Shown here piece by piece: positions 31,953 through 38,375 of a DNA stretch of 38,375 bases. The stretch comes from Gemmatimonadales bacterium. GTDB taxonomy: Bacteria; Gemmatimonadota; Gemmatimonadetes; Longimicrobiales; Gaopeijiaceae. A program made the position numbers and the translations under genes. The notes beneath the pieces are model-generated. The model worked only from the letters and a program-made list of their open reading frames with translations, made no database searches and had not been told where the DNA came from. The DNA lies in the NCBI GenBank assembly GCA_007692665.1, contig REBP01000123.1, positions 1 through 38,375 of the forward strand, given 5' to 3'. Numbering within the stretch: position 1 is the first letter of the stretch; each line of letters opens with the position of its first letter.

Positions 31953-33914
31953 ATGTGCGGAATCTGCGGGAGGATCTCGGGAGCCCCCATCGACCCCGAC
32001 GTCATCCGCGGGATGACCCGGACGCTGGCACATCGAGGGCCGGACGATGAGGGAATCCGGATCGGTGAGGGCTTCGGCCTGGGCCATCGCCGCCTCAGCA
32101 TCATCGACCTCGAGGGTGGCGCACAGCCCATGTCCACACCCGATGGGCTGGTGTGGATCGTGTTCAACGGGGAGATCTACAACTACGGGCCGCTCCGGCA
32201 GGAGCTTCTGAACGCAGGGTTCGCGTTCCGCACCCGCTCCGACACGGAGACGATTCTCAACTGCTATCTCCGGGACGGCACGGACTGTCTCCGGCACCTG
32301 CGAGGGATGTTCTCCCTTGCCATCTGGGACGGCCGCAGTCGACGTCTCTTTGCCGCCCGGGACCGCCTGGGCCAGAAGCCGTTCTACTATTCGCATCGCC
32401 CCGGCGAGTTTCTCTTCGGCTCCGAGATCAAGGCCCTGCTCCACGCGGAACCGGGACTCGCCGAGCTGGACCTCCAGGCCCTGGACGAATACCTGACGCT
32501 CCGCATCGTGGCGTCACCGCGCAGCATGTTCCGCGGCATCCGCAAGCTCCCGCCGGCCCACTTCCTGACCTTCAGCGCTGCTGAGGGCCTGCACGTGGAA
32601 CGCTACTGGGACCTCGCCTACGAGCCCAAGCTGAAGGGCGACGACGAGGAGCTGCTCGAGGAACTCGAACGGCGCATCGTGGAGGCGATCCGCGTTCACC
32701 TGGTCAGCGACGTTCCCGTGGGAGCCTTTCTGAGCGGGGGACTCGACTCGACCCTGGTCGTGGCGCTCCTGATGAAGCACCGGCTCGTGGACCAGCTCCG
32801 GACCTTCTCCGTCAGCCTTCCCCTCGCCGAGTTCGACGAGGCCCCGCTCGCCCGGCTGGTCGCGGAGCGCTACGGCACCCTCCATCGGCAGGAGCAGATC
32901 GTGCCATCGCTGATCCATGATCTGCCCGGCCTCGTCCGGCAGCTCGACGAGCCGTCGGATGCCCTGGCCAGCTGCATGGACCTGGTGGCCGGCATGGCCC
33001 GGAGGGACGTGAAGGTCGTCCTCGGAGGGGATGGTGGGGATGAGCTCTTCGGGGGATACGACCGGTACTTCGGGAACCGGATGGCGGATCGCTATGCCTC
33101 GATACCGGGCTGGATCCGCCGGAAGGTCATCGGCCCGGCGCTTTCCGTGCTTCCCGATGGGCGGTGGTACAAGAGCAGGGGCCACCAGCTCAAGTGGCTG
33201 CATCGGCTGGCCGAACATTCGGGTGGAGAACGCTACGTCCAGGGACTCGCCTATTTCTATTTCCACCAGTCGTTCAAGGACCGGGTCTATGGAGCGCGCC
33301 TTCGAAACGGCGTCACGAGAGAGGGTGCGGGAGCGACCATGAAGGCCGCCTTCGACGGCGCGCCGGCTTCGGACCTCGTGGACCGGATGCTCTATGCCGA
33401 TCTGCAGGCCAGGCTCCCGGACCATCCTGTCATGATCCAGGATCGGATGACCATGGCGCACGGACTGGAGGCCCGAAGCCCTCTCATGGACCATGAACTG
33501 GCGGAATTTGCCGCTCGGCTCCCTCCACGCATGAAGGTGCGGGGGCGGAGGCTTCGCTACGCGCAGACCGAACTTGCGCGCCGAGTGCTTCCGCCACCCC
33601 TCCTCGAGCGAAGGAAGCAGGGCTTCGCGTCCGCACTCCCGTACCTTCTGCGCGACGAACTGGACATTCTGCAGCGGACCTTTCTCCCCACGAGCCGTCT
33701 CGCCCGGGAGGGGCTTCTGGACCAGGGCGGCGTCTCGGCGCTCCTGGGAGAACATCGGCGCGGCGTGGCGGACCATGGCTCCAGGCTCTGGTTGCTCGTG
33801 AACGCCGAGGTGTGGTTCCGGATCTTCATGGAGGGCGCATCGGACGGAGAGCTTCGCGAATCCATCGCACGCACCGCTTCCGACCGAAGCGTCGCAGGGA
33901 CGTCGCTCGCATGA
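31953..33914 (+). CDS. asnB: Asparagine synthase (glutamine-hydrolysing), asnB type
   Basis: 653 residues. The start MCGICG leaves Cys as first residue after Met removal, the glutaminase nucleophile; a GGAAGG precedes it, and the longer open frame from 31902 would mask this Cys. The glutaminase domain (1-210) includes RGPDDEG and FNGEIYNY. The synthase domain has SGGLDST at 261-267 (ATP pyrophosphatase loop), GGDGGDELFGGYDRYF, and the late LEARSPLMDHELAEF block. Members found in glycan clusters usually act as amidotransferases on a sugar acid or precursor and do not make free asparagine. That is likely here by context but not shown. The stop overlaps the next ATG (ATGA). Confidence 0.93.
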   Translation: MCGICGRISGAPIDPDVIRGMTRTLAHRGPDDEGIRIGEGFGLGHRRLSIIDLEGGAQPMSTPDGLVWIVFNGEIYNYGPLRQELLNAGFAFRTRSDTETILNCYLRDGTDCLRHLRGMFSLAIWDGRSRRLFAARDRLGQKPFYYSHRPGEFLFGSEIKALLHAEPGLAELDLQALDEYLTLRIVASPRSMFRGIRKLPPAHFLTFSAAEGLHVERYWDLAYEPKLKGDDEELLEELERRIVEAIRVHLVSDVPVGAFLSGGLDSTLVVALLMKHRLVDQLRTFSVSLPLAEFDEAPLARLVAERYGTLHRQEQIVPSLIHDLPGLVRQLDEPSDALASCMDLVAGMARRDVKVVLGGDGGDELFGGYDRYFGNRMADRYASIPGWIRRKVIGPALSVLPDGRWYKSRGHQLKWLHRLAEHSGGERYVQGLAYFYFHQSFKDRVYGARLRNGVTREGAGATMKAAFDGAPASDLVDRMLYADLQARLPDHPVMIQDRMTMAHGLEARSPLMDHELAEFAARLPPRMKVRGRRLRYAQTELARRVLPPPLLERRKQGFASALPYLLRDELDILQRTFLPTSRLAREGLLDQGGVSALLGEHRRGVADHGSRLWLLVNAEVWFRIFMEGASDGELRESIARTASDRSVAGTSLA

Positions 33915-35620
33915 GGCGTGATCTCACGGCCCTCGAGGGGGTGGAATTCGACCTGGTGGTGATCGGTGGAGGCATCTTCGGGGCCTGTGCGGCCTGGGAT
34001 GCGGCGCAGCGCGGGCTCTCGGTCGCACTGATCGAGCGGTCCGACTTCGGGGCTGCCACCTCCGCCAACTCGTACAAGGTCGTTCATGGAGGGATCCGAT
34101 ATCTCCAGCACGGTGACGTGGCCCGGGTGCGTGCCTCCAGCGCCGAGCGACGGGCGCTGCTCGGCATGGCGCCCCACCTGGTCCGTCCCCTCCCCATCGT
34201 GGTCCCGACCTACGGCTCCGGGATGCGCGGCCGACTTGCCCTGCGCACCGGCCTGGCCCTGTACGATGCCCTGACGCCCGACCGCAACCGGGGGATCACC
34301 GATCGGACAAGCCAGATCCCCTCCGCCCGGATGCTGACCCGATCCGAGACGATTGCGCTCTTTCCCGGGCTCGACTCGGAGAGACTGACCGGCTCCGGGG
34401 TGTTCGCCGACGGCCAGCTGCGGAATCCGCCCCGCCTTGTGCTCGCCATCGTCAGGAGCGCGGCCGCACTGGGCGCGACCCCTGCAAATTACGTGGAGGC
34501 CACCGGACTCCTTCGGCGGGGCTCGAAGGTGGTGGGGGTCGAGGCCAGGGATGTGTTCTCGGGAGCCTCCTTCGAGATCCGCGCCCGCGTCGTGCTCAAC
34601 GCCGCCGGCCCCTATGCGGAAGCGTTTCTCCAGAGGGCCCTCGATCTCCCCCTGAAGCCTCCCGGAAGCTACTCGCGGGATGTCTGCTTCGTCGTGCCGA
34701 AGCCGTGGGTGCATCCGACGCATGCGCTGGCGGTGCAGGGGCGCACCAGGGATCCCGACGCCATCCTCAGCCGGGGCGAGCGACACCTCTTCGTGTCGCC
34801 CTGGCGCGACTCCACGCTCATCGGTACATGGCACCGCGTTCACACCGGTGATCCGGACCGGCTCGAGGTCACCGAAGCCGAACTCGCGACCTTCGTCGCC
34901 GAGGTCAACGGAGCCTACGCAGGTCTCGACCTGAGCCTCGATGACATCTCCATGGTGAACTTCGGGCTGGTGCCCTTCGGCCAGAACCCGGAGGGGGCCG
35001 CCCACCTCCGCTACGGCCACCGGTCGCGGGTGGTGGACCATGGGCCGATGCATGGGGTCGACAACCTGATCTCCCTCATCGGCGTGCGTTTCACGACCGG
35101 GCGCAGGGAGGCGGAACGTGCCGTCGATCTGGTCTACTCGAAACTGGACGCCTCGAAACCGGGGGCCGCCGCCCCCCGCTCCCGGACCATGGAAACGCCC
35201 GTTGCCGGGGGTGAAATCCCTGACTGGCAGGTCCTTCTCGATGCCCTCGAAGCCGATCACTCGCCCTCGGTCAGCCGGGACGACCTTCTCCATCTGGCGC
35301 AGAGCTACGGTACCGAAGCCCCTGCGGTGATGGCGCTCGCACGGCCAGGTGATGGAGATGACCGGCCGGCGCACGCTCCGGCGCTGCTGGGTGCGCAGAT
35401 CCGGTACGCGGTCCAGGAGGAGATGGCCATGACCCTGGCGGACCTCATCTTCCGCCGCACGGACCTGGGTACGGCCCGACACCCCGGAAGGGCTGTCCTC
35501 GAGGCCTGTGCCCGACGCCTCGGAGACGTCCTCGGCCATCCGGCGAGTCGCATGGAACGCGAGATCGCGGAGGTCGAGGACTCCTTCCTGCTCAGGTCCC
35601 CTGGCCGACCGCAGCCCTGA
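33911..35620 (+). CDS. FAD-dependent glycerol-3-phosphate dehydrogenase-like protein (GlpD/GlpA)
   Basis: 569 residues. The FAD-binding GGGIFG is at 19-24, followed by LIERSDFGAATSANSYKVVH and HGGIRYLQHGD, the GlpD/GlpA signature. A middle part has LNAAGPYAEAFL and the substrate region (DNLISLIGVRFTTGRREAE). The C-terminal helical domain is complete, ending near TDLGTARHPGRAVLEACARR. GlpD oxidises glycerol 3-phosphate and feeds electrons to quinone. As the last gene of a glycan array, directly overlapping the asparagine synthase, it may have been recruited to a glycerol-phosphate or similar polyol-phosphate decoration. Its last 29 bases overlap the convergent GT4 gene. Confidence 0.9.
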   Translation: MRRDLTALEGVEFDLVVIGGGIFGACAAWDAAQRGLSVALIERSDFGAATSANSYKVVHGGIRYLQHGDVARVRASSAERRALLGMAPHLVRPLPIVVPTYGSGMRGRLALRTGLALYDALTPDRNRGITDRTSQIPSARMLTRSETIALFPGLDSERLTGSGVFADGQLRNPPRLVLAIVRSAAALGATPANYVEATGLLRRGSKVVGVEARDVFSGASFEIRARVVLNAAGPYAEAFLQRALDLPLKPPGSYSRDVCFVVPKPWVHPTHALAVQGRTRDPDAILSRGERHLFVSPWRDSTLIGTWHRVHTGDPDRLEVTEAELATFVAEVNGAYAGLDLSLDDISMVNFGLVPFGQNPEGAAHLRYGHRSRVVDHGPMHGVDNLISLIGVRFTTGRREAERAVDLVYSKLDASKPGAAAPRSRTMETPVAGGEIPDWQVLLDALEADHSPSVSRDDLLHLAQSYGTEAPAVMALARPGDGDDRPAHAPALLGAQIRYAVQEEMAMTLADLIFRRTDLGTARHPGRAVLEACARRLGDVLGHPASRMEREIAEVEDSFLLRSPGRPQP

Positions 35621-36773
35621 TCCCGCGCCGTGCGATGAGCCCTTCGAACAGGGACTCGTACGCCTGCGCGCACACCCTGATGTCGTGGTCGGGCGCTGCC
35701 CGCAGGCAGTTCTCGCGGAAACGGGCTGCAGCGTCCGGATCCCCGCGGACGCGGGCGATGGCGGCGGACAGTCCCTGCACATCACCGACGGCCACCAGGT
35801 GTCCGTGGACGTCATCCCCGAGGAAATCCATCTGTCCCCCGTGGTTGAAGGTCACGATCGGCAGGCCGGCGGCCATGGCTTCGAGGAAGACGAGCCCGAA
35901 TCCCTCGTGCGCCGTGGCAGAGACGAACAGATCCGCAGCGGCAAGGATCTGCCACTTCCGGGTCTCGCTCACATGCCCGAAGAAATGGACCCGCTCGGCC
36001 AGGCCGAACTTCCGCGCGCACGCCTCCAGCCGCTCCCGCTCCGGTCCGTCGCCGAGGACGACCAGGTCCACCTCCGCGCACGCGGCATCAGCGAGGGCCT
36101 CGATGAGCAGATCGATCTGCTTTCTCCGGACCAGTCGCCCCACGGTGACCGCCAGGAATCGATCCACCGGGAGGGAGGCTTCGGCTCGGCTGACCCGGGG
36201 GAAGGGAGGCTGCCGGATCCCCAGCGGCAGCAGGCTGATCGGCCCCCGGTACGCGTAGTATCGGTACGCGTTCTCCCGCGTGTTCTCGGACTGCGCCACG
36301 ACCGCATCGGAGCGCTCCATGACCCAGTTCACGGCCGAGCGCACGAGGGGCAGCCGGTGAGGTGAGAGGCGTTTCGATGGATCGAAGATGTCTCCCCCGT
36401 GGAGACTCAGCACATGGGGAATGCCGGCCCACAGCGCCGGCGGCAGGGATCCGATCCCCGTCGGGACGGCGAAGTGGCTGTGAATGATGTCGAACTCCTC
36501 GGACCTCAGGAGTCTTCGCGCGGCCATCCAGGCCCCGGGCGGGTAGCTGAGGAGGGAGGGGAGCGTGGATGCGGAACCGGTCTTCCTGCCGAGGATGGGA
36601 ACGCGGATGATCTCCACGCCGTCGCGCACCTCATGGGCCGGCAGGTCCCGGAAGGCCGAGGTGATCACCGCGACCCGGTGGCGGGTCGCCATCTCCTGCG
36701 CGATCAACTCGTGGACCACGCCGCCGCCCCCGCCAAGCGGTGGATACTCGAAATTGAAGGTCAGGATGCGCAT
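35592..36773 (-). CDS. Glycosyltransferase family 4 (GT-B fold)
   Basis: 393 residues. The N-terminal half starts MRILTFNFEYPPLGGGGGVV, the glycine-rich donor/acceptor loop, with IIHSHFAVPTG and SLHGGD. The C-terminal half has TVGRLVRRKQIDLLIEALAD, a VVLGDGPERERLE block, and EGFGLVFLEAMAAGLP, containing the E-x7-E pair. All expected GT4 features are present. It probably adds a sugar to the glycan from a nucleotide donor. It follows the other minus-strand GT4 after 15 bases, so the pair is likely one transcript, convergent with the long plus array. Confidence 0.94.
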   Translation of the reverse strand: MRILTFNFEYPPLGGGGGVVHELIAQEMATRHRVAVITSAFRDLPAHEVRDGVEIIRVPILGRKTGSASTLPSLLSYPPGAWMAARRLLRSEEFDIIHSHFAVPTGIGSLPPALWAGIPHVLSLHGGDIFDPSKRLSPHRLPLVRSAVNWVMERSDAVVAQSENTRENAYRYYAYRGPISLLPLGIRQPPFPRVSRAEASLPVDRFLAVTVGRLVRRKQIDLLIEALADAACAEVDLVVLGDGPERERLEACARKFGLAERVHFFGHVSETRKWQILAAADLFVSATAHEGFGLVFLEAMAAGLPIVTFNHGGQMDFLGDDVHGHLVAVGDVQGLSAAIARVRGDPDAAARFRENCLRAAPDHDIRVCAQAYESLFEGLIARRGIRAAVGQGT

Positions 36774-36788
36774 CGGGACGGGAATCTC

Positions 36789-37907
36789 CTATTCGGCGCG
36801 GGAGCGCGCGGCGTCTGCGAGGACATCGAGCGTGCGGCTTGCCGCCTTTTCCCAGGTGAACCGGCGAACACGCTCCCTCCCCGCCGACACGATGGCGGCT
36901 CTCAGGTCATCGTCCGCCAGGACCTTCGTCATTCCCTCGGCGATGGCTTCGACATCTTCCGGGTCCACGAGCACGGCGGCAGGCCCGGCCAGCTCGGCCG
37001 TACCGTATCGATCGGCCGTCACGATGGGGCACCCCATGGCCATGGCCTCCAGGATGGGACTCGGACAGGCTTCGTAGAGCGAGGGCATGATGAGGGCGGT
37101 CGCCAGATCGTACAGCACGGGAAGTGAATCCCTGTCCACCCACCCGGTCTCCACCACCCAGGGCCGCAGGCCGAGGTCATCAATCAGTCCGACCTCGTGT
37201 TCCGACAGCCACGTGTGCGATCCGGCCACCACCAGCGAGTATCCGTTCGGGGGGCCCACCTGGGCGAATGCGCGGACGATCCTGGCGAAGTTCTTGGGCG
37301 GATAGATCTGGCCACAGTAGAAGAAGTACTTCTCCGGCAGGTGGAAGCGGGCCCGGGCGGCGCGCCGTGCTTCCTCCGTGGGCGTGACATGGAACCGCGG
37401 GTCCACGCCGAGGTGCACCGTCTCCACCCTCTCCGCCGGGATCTTCAGGAATTCGAGAACATGATCCCGCGCCGTCTCGGACACCGCAATGATGCGATCC
37501 GCCTTCCTGGCATACCGAGGGATGAGGAGTCGATGACTCAGGCGGTCGATCCAGCGGGACCCCTCCGGCATCACGTACCAGTCCAGTCCATGGCAGACGA
37601 AGACACCGGGAATCGCGGAGGCCAGGGGGAGCGAATATTTCGGATTGAAGACCACATCCGCCCCGGTTGACCTGAGAAGCCCGGGGACCGCGACCTGGTC
37701 CCAGCCCAGCCTGGAGCGATGGGGGGACACCCGCTCGGTGACGCGATCGATGTGGGCGTAGGATCCCAGGTGCGCCGCGTCCTGGTAGAGCAGGATGAAC
37801 TCGTGATCGGTGCCCTGGGCCAGGAGGTGATCGAGGAGGCTCCGGGTATAGACCAGCACGCCTCCTCCGTGCTGCCCCAGGTGCCGCAGCATGATCGCGA
37901 TCCTCAC
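36789..37907 (-). CDS. Glycosyltransferase family 4 (GT-B fold)
   Basis: 372 residues from a GTG start at 37907, chosen because GGAG lies 8 bases upstream and the family-like sequence VRIAIMLRHLGQHGGGVLVY begins there; a GTG at 37940 would add 11 residues. Landmarks: VFVCHGLDW, ADRIIAVSETARDHVLEF, YFFYCGQIYPPKNFARIVRA, and EACPSPILEAMAMGCPIVTA with the E-x7-E pair. First of two minus-strand GT4 genes; no gene for its donor is adjacent. Confidence 0.92.
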   Translation of the reverse strand: MRIAIMLRHLGQHGGGVLVYTRSLLDHLLAQGTDHEFILLYQDAAHLGSYAHIDRVTERVSPHRSRLGWDQVAVPGLLRSTGADVVFNPKYSLPLASAIPGVFVCHGLDWYVMPEGSRWIDRLSHRLLIPRYARKADRIIAVSETARDHVLEFLKIPAERVETVHLGVDPRFHVTPTEEARRAARARFHLPEKYFFYCGQIYPPKNFARIVRAFAQVGPPNGYSLVVAGSHTWLSEHEVGLIDDLGLRPWVVETGWVDRDSLPVLYDLATALIMPSLYEACPSPILEAMAMGCPIVTADRYGTAELAGPAAVLVDPEDVEAIAEGMTKVLADDDLRAAIVSAGRERVRRFTWEKAASRTLDVLADAARSRAE

Positions 37908-38310
37908 GCCATCCACTCCGGCAACGCTTCCGCACCGCACGGCAATGCCGGCCCGTGGGCAGGGGGGGTCAGGAGGGGCACGGTCTCATCTTCATTCAGG
38001 CCAGGGAGCACGGGACAGCGCGTCCGTGTCCGGCGGAGGGGGATGCGGGAGACCGCCCATGGAGGGGCATCTCGGACTGGATGCGCGCGCGTCAGGCTGG
38101 ACGCGCAGGGGCATGACGTCGAGGGGGAAGCGGGAAGCAGACCGCATGACCACCTCCGGCGGAAGGATGGCGCGAGTGGGCGGATTACGCCAGAGCGAGC
38201 AGGCGCCGCCCGGTTGCCGGGCCGTGAAGCGGACGGGGGCGGGGGAATCCCGGGGACGAGTGTCGGCCGCGGTGTTGCGGCCGCGCTCGTCCCCTCACAT
38301 CCCCACTACC
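37908..38310. other. Intergenic region (403 bases) between the GT4 pair and an outer-membrane protein
   Basis: No supported gene. It holds a small hairpin (GCGCGTC/GACGCGC, 38087-38106, 6-base loop) and a larger one at 38252-38294. The promoter of the minus-strand GT4 pair should lie here, but no clear -35/-10 pair was found. Confidence 0.45.
38252..38294 (-). terminator. Hairpin, probable terminator of the outer-membrane protein gene
   Basis: Arms 38252-38270 and 38277-38294 pair as a 9-base stem (GGGGACGAG/CTCGTCCCC), a small internal mismatch, a 7-base stem (CGGCCGC/GCGGCCG) and a 6-base loop. It starts 17 bases after the TAG of the gene at the right edge. No T-run follows. Confidence 0.55.
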
Positions 38311-38375
38311 CTAGAACCCGGTGAAGAACCGCAGGCCGGCCAGGGCGCTGAGGGAGCCGTAGTCTCCGATCCCGC
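38311..38375 (-). CDS. C-terminal end of a probable outer-membrane beta-barrel protein (partial)
   Basis: Only the last 20 codons are in the window: GIGDYGSLSALAGLRFFTGF and stop. The alternation of polar and non-polar residues and a terminal Phe match the final beta-strand signal recognised by the BAM outer-membrane assembly machine. The rest lies beyond the right edge, so no function can be given. Confidence 0.6.
   Translation of the reverse strand, partial: GIGDYGSLSALAGLRFFTGF

Noticed and set aside
33557-35815. 752-residue minus-strand frame opposite asnB and the GlpD-like gene
   Set aside because: No domain and an artefact-like composition; the plus frames are certain.

Overview
The window is GC-rich and densely coding. 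It looks like a chromosomal piece from a Gram-negative-type bacterium: there are two lipoprotein signal peptides, and a beta-barrel C-terminus ending in Phe sits at the right edge. The gene mix (hybrid histidine kinases of the AHDFNN type, a KaiC-like ATPase, a DUF3127 protein ending in DDLPF, a Tll0287-like haem lipoprotein, a large glycan locus) resembles Gemmatimonadota. That placement is inference and needs a marker-gene tree. I saw no tRNA, rRNA, CRISPR array, insertion sequence or phage gene.

Left part (1-8759), signalling. A partial membrane protein lies at the edge. Next to it, on the minus strand and in transcription order, are a hybrid histidine kinase, a two-domain KaiC-like ATPase and a stand-alone receiver protein. 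Divergent from these are two hybrid kinases in tandem on the plus strand. The second of them has a receiver domain that has lost its phosphoacceptor Asp (Ser instead) and its conserved Lys (Arg instead).

Middle part (8785-13933), assorted single genes: a lipid/diacylglycerol kinase-like protein, a haem-binding lipoprotein, an OB-fold-like DUF3127 protein, a winged-helix/nucleotidyltransferase fusion, a small two-helix membrane protein, an MgtC-type membrane protein and an unknown lipoprotein. Two strong hairpins separate this part from the glycan locus.

Right part (14232-37907), a large surface-glycan locus. A GT4 gene on plus is preceded by a 38-codon ORF. A minus-strand cascade follows: a normal GT2, a GT2 paralogue with a destroyed active site, and a GT39-like integral membrane glycosyltransferase, each joined by a 4-base overlap. 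A separate minus-strand GT2 comes next. From about 20.69 kb to 35.62 kb runs a plus-strand array of twelve genes and one small ORF, with very short gaps or ATGA/GTGA overlaps. It encodes GT2, GT4, a DUF6625 GT-like protein, a fused deacetylase/methyltransferase, a four-helix membrane protein, a GMC oxidoreductase with a Tat-signal partner, a NodU/CmcH-type carbamoyltransferase, an NAD-dependent epimerase, a SAM methyltransferase, a glutamine-hydrolysing asparagine synthase and a GlpD-like FAD enzyme. Two GT4 genes on minus close the locus. Together these suggest assembly and heavy decoration (deacetylation, methylation, carbamoylation, amidation, oxidation) of a cell-surface glycan or glycolipid. 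No flippase, polymerase or ABC exporter is visible, so the pathway is incomplete here. This locus is the best candidate for something undescribed.
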